A stretch of 64,000 nucleotides of DNA from SLRI01 sp964393275 (GTDB lineage Bacteria; Pseudomonadota; Alphaproteobacteria; Geminicoccales; Geminicoccaceae): contig CAYMTA010000001.1 in assembly GCA_964393275.1 (NCBI GenBank), positions 62,001-126,000 of the forward strand, read 5' to 3'. This document shows positions 34,618 to 43,682 of this stretch, one piece after another. Each line of letters starts with the position of its first letter. Positions within the stretch are counted from its first letter, which is position 1. Below the pieces are notes generated by a model. It saw only the letters and a program-made list of their open reading frames with translations. It ran no database searches and was not told where the DNA came from. A program made the position numbers and the translations under genes.

Positions 34618-35951
34618 CCTATCTCGGTCCTCCCATCGAGCCGGTCGGCAGTGACGCGAAGCTGCCCGTCCAGGCCGACGTCGTCGTCATCGGCGGCGGC
34701 ATCATCGGCACCTGCACGGCCCTCTATCTGGCGCGGAAGGGTGTATCGGTCGTGCTCTGCGAGAAGGGCGAGATCGCCGGCGAGCAGTCCTCCCGCAACT
34801 GGGGCTGGGTCAGGAAGACCGGTCGCGACAGCCGCGAGATGCCGCTGATCATCGAGGCGCTGCGCCTTTGGGGCGAGCTCGATGCGCTCGTCGAGGCGGA
34901 CACCGGCTTCCGTCGCAGCGGCATCCTTTTCGCCGGCGATGACGCCGCCACGGTCGCGCGCTACGAGGCCTGGCTCGACATGGCCAAGGACTATCAGCTC
35001 GACACGCGGCTCGTCACGGGCGGCGAGCTCGAGGGCCTCCTGCCCGGCGCCACGCGGCAGTTCGCGGCGGCACTCTGGACCGCCAGCGACGGCCGCGCCG
35101 AGCCGCAGCTCGCCGCCCCGGCCGTCGCCCGGGCCGCCCGCCGTCTCGGCGCCGACGTCTTCACCCACTGCGCGGTGCGCGGCCTCGAGACCGCCGCCGG
35201 CAAGGTGGCGGGTGTCGTGACGGAGAAGGGCAGGATCGCCTGCGACGCCGTGGTGCTCGCTGGCGGTGCCTGGTCGCGGCTCTTCTGCGGCCGCCACGCG
35301 CTCGACCTGCCGCAGCTCAAGATCCGTGCCTCGGTCTACCGCACCGGCCCGATCGAGGGTCCGGCCGAGCACGCGGTCTGGACACCGAAGGTGGCGTTCA
35401 GAAAGCGCCGCGACGGCGGCTACACCATCGCCAACGGCCACAGCAACATCGCCGAGCTCGTGCCCGACAGCTTCAGGCTCTTTCGAGCGTTCCTGCCGGC
35501 CATGCTGCTGGAGAGGAAGAGCCTGCGGATCCGCCTGAACGAGCGCTTCATGACCGAGTGGCGCACCCCGACCGACTGGCCGCTCGATGCGCCGTCGCCG
35601 TTCGAGGCCATGCGCATCCTCGACCCAAAGCCCGTCGAGGCCATCAACACCGAGGCCAGGGCCAGCCTGGAAACGCTCTTTCCCGCCTTCAAGGGTGCCC
35701 GGATCGCGCAGCAATGGGCCGGGCAGATCGACGTCACGCCCGACGCCGTGCCGGTCATCTCGGGTGTGGATGCCCTGCCCGGGTTCTTCGTCGCCACCGG
35801 CTTCTCCGGGCACGGCTTCGGCATCGGCCCGGGCGCCGGCCGGCTGATGGCCGACTTGGTCACCGGTGACCAGGGCCTCGTCGATCCGACGCCGTTTCGC
35901 TTCGGCCGGTTCAGCGACGGCAGCAATCCGCGACCCGAGGCGGGTCTTTGA
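34614..35951 (+). CDS. FAD-dependent oxidoreductase (DadA/glycine oxidase-like)
   Basis: This 445-residue flavoprotein of the D-amino-acid-oxidase superfamily shows VVVIGGGIIGTCTALYLA for FAD binding and GEQSSRNWGWVRKTGRD, which resembles the DadA/opine-oxidase branch. The C-terminal FVATGFSGHGFGIGPGAG closes the cofactor site. Translation starts at TTG 34614, inside the last codons of the SDR gene and 4 nt after GGAGG. The downstream dipeptide importer suggests that it oxidises an imported amino acid, opine or N-methylated compound. This is inference. Confidence 0.87.
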   Translation: MTYLGPPIEPVGSDAKLPVQADVVVIGGGIIGTCTALYLARKGVSVVLCEKGEIAGEQSSRNWGWVRKTGRDSREMPLIIEALRLWGELDALVEADTGFRRSGILFAGDDAATVARYEAWLDMAKDYQLDTRLVTGGELEGLLPGATRQFAAALWTASDGRAEPQLAAPAVARAARRLGADVFTHCAVRGLETAAGKVAGVVTEKGRIACDAVVLAGGAWSRLFCGRHALDLPQLKIRASVYRTGPIEGPAEHAVWTPKVAFRKRRDGGYTIANGHSNIAELVPDSFRLFRAFLPAMLLERKSLRIRLNERFMTEWRTPTDWPLDAPSPFEAMRILDPKPVEAINTEARASLETLFPAFKGARIAQQWAGQIDVTPDAVPVISGVDALPGFFVATGFSGHGFGIGPGAGRLMADLVTGDQGLVDPTPFRFGRFSDGSNPRPEAGL

Positions 35952-36003
35952 GGCGGCGATGGCCGTGCCCGTCGACAACACAACCAAGGGAGAGGACAGA
36001 ACC

Positions 36004-37692
36004 ATGACCGAGATCGCCCGTCGAACGAGACTCGCCCGCAACATCGCCGAGCTCGCCATCTCGAGGCGGCGGGCACTCAAGCTCGGCGCCGCGGCCGGCG
36101 GGGCCGCCATGCTCGGCCTGCGTCCTGCAGGCAGTGTCGCGGCGCCGCCGGCCACGCCCACCGGCCAGATCATCGTCGGCATCAGCCAGGAGCCCACCGT
36201 CTTCCAGCCGCTGATGCTGCACATCGAGGTCGACGAGGGCGTCTATTTCAATCTCTTCAGCCCGCTCTGGGTAGTCGACGACCGGGGCAACTGGGTGCCG
36301 CTCCTGGCCAGCGAGATCCCGACCCGGGAGAATGGCGGCGTCTCCGAGGATGGTCGCGTCTGGACCATCCGCCTGCGCGACGGCGTCACCTGGCACGACG
36401 GCGAGCCCTTCACCGCCGAGGACGTGAAGTTCACCCTCGAGCTCATCAAGAACCCCGATTTCCGCGCCGAGCGCCGGGCCGGGCACGAGCTCATCACCGA
36501 CATCAAGGTGCTGAGCCCGACCGAGCTCACCTGGACGATGGAGAAGCCCTACGCGCCCTATGCCTCCATCCTGTCCTGGACCTTCATCGTGCCACGGCAC
36601 CTCCTCGAGAATGTCGCCGACATCAACGCGCCGGCGGATTTCCTCAGCAAGCCGATCGGCACCGGCCCCTTCAAGTTCGTCGAGCGGGTGCCGGGCGATA
36701 TCGTGATGCTCGAGGCCAACACCGACTATTTCGGCGACGGCCCGCATGTCGAGCGCCTGGTCTTCAAGTACGTCCCCGATCTCACCGTCCTCTACACCCA
36801 GTTCAAGACCGGTGATATCGACTATATCGGCCTCCAGGGCATCTCGCCGGACCACTACGCCGAGGCGAGCATGCTGCCCGACCGCAAGGTGGCGCCGGCA
36901 CCGCTGCCGTTCATCGAGAATATCGGCCTCAATCTCGGCCTGCCGCAGTTCCAGGATCCGAAGGTCCGCGAGGCGCTCTACCTCGCCATGGACAAGGCGA
37001 CGATCATCGACGCCATCTACTACGGCCTGCCGAGCCCGACGGAATCCTTCCTGCCGGCCCAAAGCTGGGCCTACAACCCGGACCTGCCGAAGCACGCGTA
37101 CGACCCGGAGCGGGCCAGGGCCCTGCTTGACGAGGCCGGCTGGCTGCCCGGCGCCGACGGCATCCGCGAGAAGGACGGGGTGCGGCTCGAGTTCACCAAC
37201 TCGACCACCGCCGGCAACCATACCCGCGAGCAGACCCAGCAGTTCCTGCAGCAGAGCTGGGCCGAGATCGGCGCGCGCATGACCATCGACAACCTGCCGC
37301 CGGCGGTCATGTGGGGCGACTTCTGGATGCAATCCAGGTTCCAGTCGGCCATGGTCGGCATCGCCTTCATGATCGGCCCGGACCCCGACTGCTCCGACTA
37401 CTTCCACAGCGCCAGCATCAACGCCCAGGGCGGCGCCGGGCAGAACACGGTGCAGTACCGGAGCGAGGAGGCGGACAGGCTCCTGGCCGAGGGAGCGGCC
37501 ACCGTCGACATCGCCGAGCGCACCCGGGTCTACCAAGAGCTGCAGCAGGTCACGCGCCGTGATCTGCCCTATCTGCCGATCTTCCAGTACGCCATGGTGG
37601 AAGGCACCAAGGCCGATCTCGAGGGCTTCGCCGCGAACGTCAACGTCCGCACCAACTGCTGGAACATCGCCAGCTGGCACTGGACCGCCTGA
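36004..37692 (+). CDS. ABC transporter substrate-binding protein, dipeptide/oligopeptide family
   Basis: This 562-residue periplasmic binding protein (SBP family 5, DppA/OppA type) captures a peptide, opine or similar solute for the permeases encoded just downstream. The N-terminus has a twin-arginine-like signal (SRRRALKLGAAAGG) ending near residue 45. The mature part includes TIRLRDGVTWHDGEPFTAED and EALYLAMDKATIIDAIYYG, which are typical of the family. The ATG at 36004 has GAGAGGAC upstream. It heads the SBP-permease-permease-ATPase-ATPase operon. Confidence 0.92.
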   Translation: MTEIARRTRLARNIAELAISRRRALKLGAAAGGAAMLGLRPAGSVAAPPATPTGQIIVGISQEPTVFQPLMLHIEVDEGVYFNLFSPLWVVDDRGNWVPLLASEIPTRENGGVSEDGRVWTIRLRDGVTWHDGEPFTAEDVKFTLELIKNPDFRAERRAGHELITDIKVLSPTELTWTMEKPYAPYASILSWTFIVPRHLLENVADINAPADFLSKPIGTGPFKFVERVPGDIVMLEANTDYFGDGPHVERLVFKYVPDLTVLYTQFKTGDIDYIGLQGISPDHYAEASMLPDRKVAPAPLPFIENIGLNLGLPQFQDPKVREALYLAMDKATIIDAIYYGLPSPTESFLPAQSWAYNPDLPKHAYDPERARALLDEAGWLPGADGIREKDGVRLEFTNSTTAGNHTREQTQQFLQQSWAEIGARMTIDNLPPAVMWGDFWMQSRFQSAMVGIAFMIGPDPDCSDYFHSASINAQGGAGQNTVQYRSEEADRLLAEGAATVDIAERTRVYQELQQVTRRDLPYLPIFQYAMVEGTKADLEGFAANVNVRTNCWNIASWHWTA

Positions 37693-37753
37693 ACGCAGCA
37701 CCGCCGCCCGCCGGAGCGCCTCGGCGGGCGGCGCGCCACTCCGGGAGCCGCGC

Positions 37754-38704
37754 TTGCTCCGCTACCTCGTCAACCGCTCGTTGCAGAGCCTCCTTCTGCT
37801 CCTGCTCGTCTCGATGATCGGCTTCGCCGTCCTGCATCTGGCGCCGGGCGGACCCTTGTCGCAGTTCGCCATGGTGCCCGGGATGAGCGCTGTCGACCTC
37901 GCCCGCGTGGCGGCGCAAATGGGCCTCGATCGCCCGCTGCCGGTCCAGTACTGGGACTGGCTCTCGCGTCTTCTGACCGGCGACTGGGGCCGCTCCTACC
38001 GCGACAGCCAGCCGGTGACAGCGATCATCTTCTCGCATCTCTGGCCGACGCTCTGGCTTATGGTCACCTCGACCTTGCTCGCCATCATTCTCGGCACCTG
38101 GGTGGGCGTGCTGGGCGCCATCCGCCGCTACTCGCTCTTCGACTACCTCGCCACCGTCGGCGCGATGATCGCGCTCTCGATTCCGACCTTCTGGTTCGGC
38201 CTCGTCGTCATCTACATCTTCGCGGTCGAGCTCGGCTGGCTGCCGGCCGGCAACATGTACACGATCGGCGACGAATCCTTCCTGAACTACGTGCACCACC
38301 TGATCGCCCCCTGCGTGGTGCTGGCGCTCGTCACGGTCGCAATGTGGAGTCGCTACATGCGCTCGGCCATGCTCGACGTGGTCCACCAGGACTATGTCCG
38401 CACCGCGCGCGCCAAGGGTGCCTCGGAACGGGTCGTCCTCTTCCGCCACGCGCTCAGGAACGCGCTTTTGCCGATGATCACCATCGCCGGGCTGCAGCTG
38501 CCGACACTCCTCAGCGGTGCCCTGGTCACCGAGACAGTCTTCACCTGGCCCGGCATGGGCCGCCTCTTCCTCGATTCGCTCGGCTATCGCGACTACCCTG
38601 TGGTGATGGGAATCCTGATGTTCTCGGCCGTGCTCGTGCTTTTGGGCAACCTCCTCGCCGATCTCGGCTACGCCATCGCCGATCCGCGGATCAGGCTCGA
38701 CTGA
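37754..38704 (+). CDS. Dipeptide-type ABC transporter permease (DppB)
   Basis: This 316-residue inner-membrane permease has six helices. It shows the DppB N-terminal pattern (LRYLVNRSLQSLLLLLLV) and the cytoplasmic coupling loop YVRTARAKGASERVVLFRHA. It should form a heterodimer with the DppC-type permease that follows. The TTG at 37754 has GGGAG upstream and matches the usual family start. An upstream frame reaching into the binding-protein gene is rejected. The downstream gene overlaps by TGATG. Confidence 0.92.
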   Translation: MLRYLVNRSLQSLLLLLLVSMIGFAVLHLAPGGPLSQFAMVPGMSAVDLARVAAQMGLDRPLPVQYWDWLSRLLTGDWGRSYRDSQPVTAIIFSHLWPTLWLMVTSTLLAIILGTWVGVLGAIRRYSLFDYLATVGAMIALSIPTFWFGLVVIYIFAVELGWLPAGNMYTIGDESFLNYVHHLIAPCVVLALVTVAMWSRYMRSAMLDVVHQDYVRTARAKGASERVVLFRHALRNALLPMITIAGLQLPTLLSGALVTETVFTWPGMGRLFLDSLGYRDYPVVMGILMFSAVLVLLGNLLADLGYAIADPRIRLD

Positions 38705-39585
38705 TGGCCATCGACCTGGCATCCGCCACCAGCATCGGCCCGGCCCCGCCGCAAAGCCGGGCGCTTGGCCGCTTCCTCCGTCACCGGCTCGCCATCGCCG
38801 GCGTGGTCATCATCCTCCTGCTCGTGCTCGCCTCGGCCATCGGCCCGAGGCTCCTGCCCTTCGACGACCTCTTCATCGACATCCGCAACCGCTTCGCGCC
38901 ACCCTTCTCCGGCTGGCACCTGCTCGGCACCGACCCGCTCGGCCGCGACCAGCTCGCCCGGCTGCTCATGGCCGGGCGGATCTCGATGACCATCGGCTTC
39001 GCCGCGATGCTGATCAGCGTCGTGATCGGCACCGCCATCGGCGCCGTCGCCGGCTACTATCGAGGCTGGCCGGGCGCCGCGCTGATGCGCTTCGTCGACG
39101 CCATGCTCTGCTTTCCCAGCATCTTCCTCCTCCTGGCGCTCGCCGCCTTCATCAAGCCCAACGTCGTCTGGCTCACGGTGATCATCGCCGCGACCTCCTG
39201 GATGGAGGTGGCCAGGGTCGTCGAGGCGCAGATACGCAGCCTGCGCGAGCGCGATTTCGCCCAGGCGGCCGAGCTGCTCGGCGCCTCGGACCGCTACATC
39301 CTGTTTCGCGAGCTTCTGCCCAACGCCGTGGCGCCGATCGTCGTCGCGGCCACGCTCAACGTCGCCCGCGCCATCCTCATGGAGAGCTACATCAGCTTTC
39401 TGGGCTACGGCATCCAGCCGCCCACCGCGAGCTGGGGCAACATGTTGAACAACGCCCAGCAGTACCTCACCTCCGCCCCCTGGCTCGCCATCGTGCCGGG
39501 CATCGCGATCACCGCCGCGGTCACCTCCTTCAACTTTCTCGGCGACGGCCTGCGCGACGCGCTCGACCCGAAGATGGGCGACTGA
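38704..39585 (+). CDS. Dipeptide-type ABC transporter permease (DppC)
   Basis: This 293-residue permease is the partner of the preceding one. It has an extended N-terminus, then HLLGTDPLGRDQLARLLMAGRIS, the DppC hallmark. The coupling loop is FAQAAELLGASDRYILFREL, and the C-terminal part contains LNFLGDGLRDALDP-like residues (FNFLGDGLRDALDPK). Start and stop codons overlap the neighbours by one or more bases, so translation is coupled through the operon. Confidence 0.93.
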   Translation: MAIDLASATSIGPAPPQSRALGRFLRHRLAIAGVVIILLLVLASAIGPRLLPFDDLFIDIRNRFAPPFSGWHLLGTDPLGRDQLARLLMAGRISMTIGFAAMLISVVIGTAIGAVAGYYRGWPGAALMRFVDAMLCFPSIFLLLALAAFIKPNVVWLTVIIAATSWMEVARVVEAQIRSLRERDFAQAAELLGASDRYILFRELLPNAVAPIVVAATLNVARAILMESYISFLGYGIQPPTASWGNMLNNAQQYLTSAPWLAIVPGIAITAAVTSFNFLGDGLRDALDPKMGD

Positions 39586-40604
39586 TGGCCGGCTCGCCGC
39601 TGCTTGCCGTCGACGGGCTGGAGATCGCCTTCAGGTCGGACCAGAGCAGCCTGACCGTGGTCCGGGACGTGAGCTTCGAGCTTGGCGCCGGCGAGACCCT
39701 GGCCCTGGTCGGCGAATCCGGCTCGGGCAAGAGTGTCACCAGCCTCGCCGTCATGCGTCTTTTGCCCAAGCCGCCGCGCAGCCGGGTCCGGGGCAGCATC
39801 CGCCTCGAGCGCCGTCATGGCCGGATCGACGAGTTGACCACGTTCACGGAGCCGGCGATGCGGCAGGTGCGCGGCAACGAGATCGCCATGGTCTTCCAGG
39901 AGCCGATGAGCTCCTTGAACCCGGTGCACCCGGTCGGTGCCCAAATCATGGAAGCCATCCTCCTGCACGAGGGCGTGGATCGCGGCACGGCGCGGCAGCG
40001 TGCGACGGAGCTGCTCGAGCTCGTCGGCATTCCCGAGCCCACCCGGCGGCTGCGCAACTTCCCGCACGAGCTCTCGGGCGGCATGCGCCAGCGGGTGATG
40101 ATCGCCATGGCGCTCGCCTGCCGTCCCCGCGTGCTGATCGCCGACGAGCCGACCACCGCCCTCGACGTCACCGTCCAGGCTCAGATCCTGGAGCTGCTCC
40201 AGGATCTCCAGGCACGCACCGGCATGGCCATCCTCTTCATCACCCACAATCTCGGCGTGGTAGCCGAGATCGCCGACCGGGTCATGGTCATGTATGCTGG
40301 CCGGATCGTCGAGGAGGCACCGGTCGGCCCCCTCTTCGCCAGCCCGCGCATGCCCTACACGCGGGGGCTCCTGCGCTCGGTGCCGCGCATGGACGCGGCG
40401 ATCCGGGGCGGCGCCGTGCTCGAGGCCATTCCCGGCAACGTCCCCGATCCGGCGCATCCGCCGCCGGGCTGCGCCTTCGAGCCGCGCTGCCCGGTCGCCG
40501 ACACCGACCGCTGCACCAAGTCCACCTCGCCCCTCGAGGTCGTGGCACCCGGCCATCGGGCACGCTGCTGGCGCTGGCGCGAGCTCGAGGCCCTGCCCCG
40601 ATGA
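39585..40604 (+). CDS. Dipeptide-type ABC transporter ATP-binding protein (DppD)
   Basis: This 339-residue ATPase has Walker A (GESGSGKSVTSLAVM), the Q-loop region VFQEPMSSLNPVHPVG, the signature LSGGMRQRVMIA, and Walker B (LIADEPTTALD). The C-terminal oligopeptide-transporter extension contains a cysteine-rich motif (PGCAFEPRCPVADTDRC), likely an iron-sulfur or structural metal site as in other DppD/OppD proteins. It is coupled to dppC by overlap. Confidence 0.94.
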   Translation: MAGSPLLAVDGLEIAFRSDQSSLTVVRDVSFELGAGETLALVGESGSGKSVTSLAVMRLLPKPPRSRVRGSIRLERRHGRIDELTTFTEPAMRQVRGNEIAMVFQEPMSSLNPVHPVGAQIMEAILLHEGVDRGTARQRATELLELVGIPEPTRRLRNFPHELSGGMRQRVMIAMALACRPRVLIADEPTTALDVTVQAQILELLQDLQARTGMAILFITHNLGVVAEIADRVMVMYAGRIVEEAPVGPLFASPRMPYTRGLLRSVPRMDAAIRGGAVLEAIPGNVPDPAHPPPGCAFEPRCPVADTDRCTKSTSPLEVVAPGHRARCWRWRELEALPR

Positions 40605-40614
40605 CAGTGACCCG

Positions 40615-41610
40615 ATGACCGAGATTCTCCTCGCGGTCGAGGGCCTGACCAAGCACTTTCCCGTTGGTGGCGGCGTGCTCGGGCTCGGGGCGAAGACCGT
40701 CAAGGCCGTGGATGGCGTCAGCTTCGCCGTCCGCCGCGGCGAGATCCTCGGGCTCGTCGGCGAATCGGGCTCGGGCAAGTCCACGGTCGGACGAACCCTG
40801 CTGCGTTTGATCGAGCCGACCGCCGGGCACATCCTTTTTGCCGGCCAGGACATCACCCGGCTCGGCCGTCGCGCCTTGCGGCCCCTGCGCCGCCGAATGC
40901 AGCTCGTCTTCCAGGATCCGTTCGGCTCGCTCAACCCGCGCATGACGGTGGAGCAGATCATCGCGGCCCCGCTTCTGATACAAGAGCCCGGGACCGACCG
41001 CGCCGGGCGGCGCCGACGGGCCGAGGACATGCTGGAGACCGTGGGTCTCAGCCGGCGCCATGTCGACCGTTACCCGCACGAGTTCTCCGGCGGGCAGCGC
41101 CAGCGCATCGGCATCGCCCGGGCGCTGGTGATGCACCCCGATTTTCTCGTCGCCGACGAGCCGGTCTCGGCCCTCGACGTCTCCATCCAGGCCCAGGTGG
41201 TCAACCTGCTCCTCGGCATCCAGCGGGAGATGGGCCTGACCATGCTGCTCATCGCCCACGACCTCGCCGTGGTCGCCACCATCGCCGACCGCATCGCGGT
41301 CATGTATCTCGGCCACCTCGTCGAGCTGGCGCCGACCCGCACCCTGCTCACCGCCCCGCGCCACCCCTACACCGAAGCCCTCTTCTCGGCGGCCCCGATC
41401 CCCGATCCGACGCTCCGCCGCCGGCGCATCGTTCTCCAGGGCGACATCCCGAGCCCGATCGACCCGCCGTCCGGCTGTGTCTTCCGCACCCGCTGCCGCT
41501 ACGCCCTACCGGCCTGCGCCGCCGCGATCCCGCCTTTGCGCGAGGTGGCGCCCGGCCACGTCGAGGCCTGCATCCGCGACGATCTGACGCTCGCCCTGCC
41601 CGGCGGCTGA
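40615..41610 (+). CDS. Dipeptide-type ABC transporter ATP-binding protein (DppF)
   Basis: This 331-residue ATPase is the second nucleotide-binding subunit. It has Walker A (GESGSGKSTVGRTLL), VFQDPFGSLNPRMTV, the signature FSGGQRQRIGIA and Walker B (LVADEPVSALDVS). A C-terminal cysteine cluster is also present (SGCVFRTRCRYALPAC). The ATG at 40615 lies 10 bp after the dppD stop codon, and a longer frame inside dppD is rejected. It closes the operon. The next 213 bp before the TRAP genes show no obvious element. Confidence 0.94.
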   Translation: MTEILLAVEGLTKHFPVGGGVLGLGAKTVKAVDGVSFAVRRGEILGLVGESGSGKSTVGRTLLRLIEPTAGHILFAGQDITRLGRRALRPLRRRMQLVFQDPFGSLNPRMTVEQIIAAPLLIQEPGTDRAGRRRRAEDMLETVGLSRRHVDRYPHEFSGGQRQRIGIARALVMHPDFLVADEPVSALDVSIQAQVVNLLLGIQREMGLTMLLIAHDLAVVATIADRIAVMYLGHLVELAPTRTLLTAPRHPYTEALFSAAPIPDPTLRRRRIVLQGDIPSPIDPPSGCVFRTRCRYALPACAAAIPPLREVAPGHVEACIRDDLTLALPGG

Positions 41611-41823
41611 AGGCGGCTCGGCCCAAGCCAATGCCGACCACGCCCCGGGTCGGGATGCGCTCGACCAGCCGGTCCGCCGAGCCGTCGCCGCCGGTCGGAA
41701 CTTCTTGCCTCCGTCGGGCAACTGCTCGATGCTTGCGCGGCCGGCTGGAGCACCGGCGTCCGGATTGGTGGCGAGAGTCCGCTCGCATTGGCGGCAAGAG
41801 CCGAAGCAACTTGGAGGCACATC

Positions 41824-42972
41824 ATGTCAGAAACCAGCAAGACCGTCGCTGCGGCGACCGCGGCGCGCAGGTCGTTCCTGCGCCAGGCCGCCCTCGTCGG
41901 CGGCGTCACCGCGACCGGCGGGCTCGCGGCACCGGCCGTGCTGGCGCAGAGCCCAGTCGTCCTCAAGATGCAGACCTCATGGCCGGCTTCGGACATCTGG
42001 ATGGATTTCGCCCGCGAGTACGTGACCCGGGTGAACGCCATGTCGGGCGGCAGGCTGACCATCGATCTCCTGCCGGCGGGTGCCGTGGTCGGCGCCTTCC
42101 AGGTGATGGACGCGGTCAATGATGGCGTGATCGACGCCGCCCACACGGTGCCGGCCTACTGGTACGGCAAGTCCAAGGCGGCGTCGTTCTTCGGCACCGG
42201 CCCCGTCTTCGGCGGGTCGGCCACGACCATGCTGAGCTGGTTCTACCAGGGCGGCGGCGCCGAGCTCTATCGGGAGCTCACCCAGGACATCCTCCAGCTC
42301 AACATCTACGGCTTCATGGGCTTCCCCATGCCGGCCCAGCCCTTGGGCTGGTTCAAGAACGAGGTCAACAGCGTCGCCGACCTGCAGGGCCTCAAGTACC
42401 GGACAGTGGGCCTCGCCGCCGACCTCATGCAGGAGATGGGCATGTCCGTCGCGCAGTTGCCCGGCGGCGAGATCGTGCCGGCCATGGAGCGCGGCGTGAT
42501 CGACGCGTTCGAGTTCAACAATCCCTCCTCCGACCTGCGGTTCGGCTCGCCCGACGTGGCCAAGAACTACTACCTGTCGTCCTACCATCAGGCATCCGAG
42601 AGCTTCGAGTTCCTGTTCAACCGGGATCTCTTCGACGACCTCGATCCCGATATGCAGGCGATCCTCAAATATGGCGTGGAGGCGGCCTCGACGTCGAACA
42701 CCGCGCTCGCCATGGACAACTACTCGAGCGATCTGCAGCGCATCCAGGATGATTACGGCGTGAATGTGCACCGCACCTCGAAGGATATCCTGGCGGCCCA
42801 GCTCGACGCCTGGGACAAGCTCATCGTCGGCCTCGAGCAGGACGAGTACGCCAAGCGGGTGATGGACAGCCAGCGCGCCTGGGTCGAGCGGGTGACCTAT
42901 TACGAGCTCATGAACGCGCCCGACTACGCCCTCGCCTACGAGCACTACTTCCCCGGCAAGCTGAAAATCTGA
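41824..42972 (+). CDS. TRAP transporter substrate-binding protein DctP
   Basis: This 382-residue periplasmic solute receptor of a tripartite ATP-independent transporter probably binds an organic anion. It has a signal peptide with a twin-arginine-like segment (ARRSFLRQAALVGG) cut near AQS. The mature domain includes LKYRTVGLAADLMQEMG, LPGGEIVPAMERGVIDAFEF and NPSSDLRFG, the pattern of the mannitol/chloroaromatic-type DctP subfamily. The ATG at 41824 is preceded by GGAGG at 7 nt. It is followed by the small and large permease genes. Confidence 0.93.
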   Translation: MSETSKTVAAATAARRSFLRQAALVGGVTATGGLAAPAVLAQSPVVLKMQTSWPASDIWMDFAREYVTRVNAMSGGRLTIDLLPAGAVVGAFQVMDAVNDGVIDAAHTVPAYWYGKSKAASFFGTGPVFGGSATTMLSWFYQGGGAELYRELTQDILQLNIYGFMGFPMPAQPLGWFKNEVNSVADLQGLKYRTVGLAADLMQEMGMSVAQLPGGEIVPAMERGVIDAFEFNNPSSDLRFGSPDVAKNYYLSSYHQASESFEFLFNRDLFDDLDPDMQAILKYGVEAASTSNTALAMDNYSSDLQRIQDDYGVNVHRTSKDILAAQLDAWDKLIVGLEQDEYAKRVMDSQRAWVERVTYYELMNAPDYALAYEHYFPGKLKI

Positions 42973-43051
42973 AGCCATCGACTGGGCCGGTGCCGCAATC
43001 GCGGCACCGGCCTCCTTGCCAACGGCCGGGCATGGCCGGAGGAGACGTGCC

Positions 43052-43624
43052 GTGGTCGCTTTCATCACGTTCGCGGATCGGCTGTCGGCTTGGTTCGGCA
43101 AGGCTTTCGGCTGGCTCATCATCCTGATGACGCTCGGCATGAGCTACGAGGTCTTCGTCCGCTATCTGCTCAACAGCCCGACCGCCTGGGCGTTCGACGT
43201 CTCCTTCATCATGTACGGCACACTCTTCATGATGGGTGGCGCCTACACGCTCTCGACCGGCGGCCACGTGCGGGGCGACTTCATCTACCGGCTCTGGCCG
43301 GCCCGCGTTCAGGCCGGGGTCGATCTCGTCCTCTATGTCTTCTTCTTCTTTCCCGGCGTCACCGCCCTCGTGCTCTCGGGCTGGAAATACGCGGCGCGCT
43401 CCTGGAGCTACACCGAGGTCAGCATCAACAGTCCCGCCGGCATCCCGATCTACCAGTTCAAGAGCGTGATCGTGGCCGCCGGCATCCTGCTCTTCATCCA
43501 GGGCATCGCCGAGATCTGCCGCTGCATCCTCTGCCTGCGCGAAGGCCAGTGGCGGCTCGCGGCGGAGGACGTGGAGGAAACCGACCAGGCGCTGATGCGG
43601 CAGCACGCGCAAACCGGCAACTGA
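43052..43624 (+). CDS. TRAP transporter small permease DctQ
   Basis: This 190-residue membrane protein with four predicted helices is the small subunit of the TRAP transporter. Family features include SYEVFVRYLLNSPTAWAFDV and GAYTLSTGGHVRGDFIY. It begins with GTG 43052, preceded by GGAGGAG at 7 nt, and an upstream frame is leader. It bridges the large permease DctM encoded next and helps dock the DctP receptor. Confidence 0.92.
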   Translation: MVAFITFADRLSAWFGKAFGWLIILMTLGMSYEVFVRYLLNSPTAWAFDVSFIMYGTLFMMGGAYTLSTGGHVRGDFIYRLWPARVQAGVDLVLYVFFFFPGVTALVLSGWKYAARSWSYTEVSINSPAGIPIYQFKSVIVAAGILLFIQGIAEICRCILCLREGQWRLAAEDVEETDQALMRQHAQTGN

Positions 43625-43682
43625 AGCCTGCCCGAAAGACGCACCCCAGAACGTCGATCCCAGTCCAGGACGGAGCCTCGAA

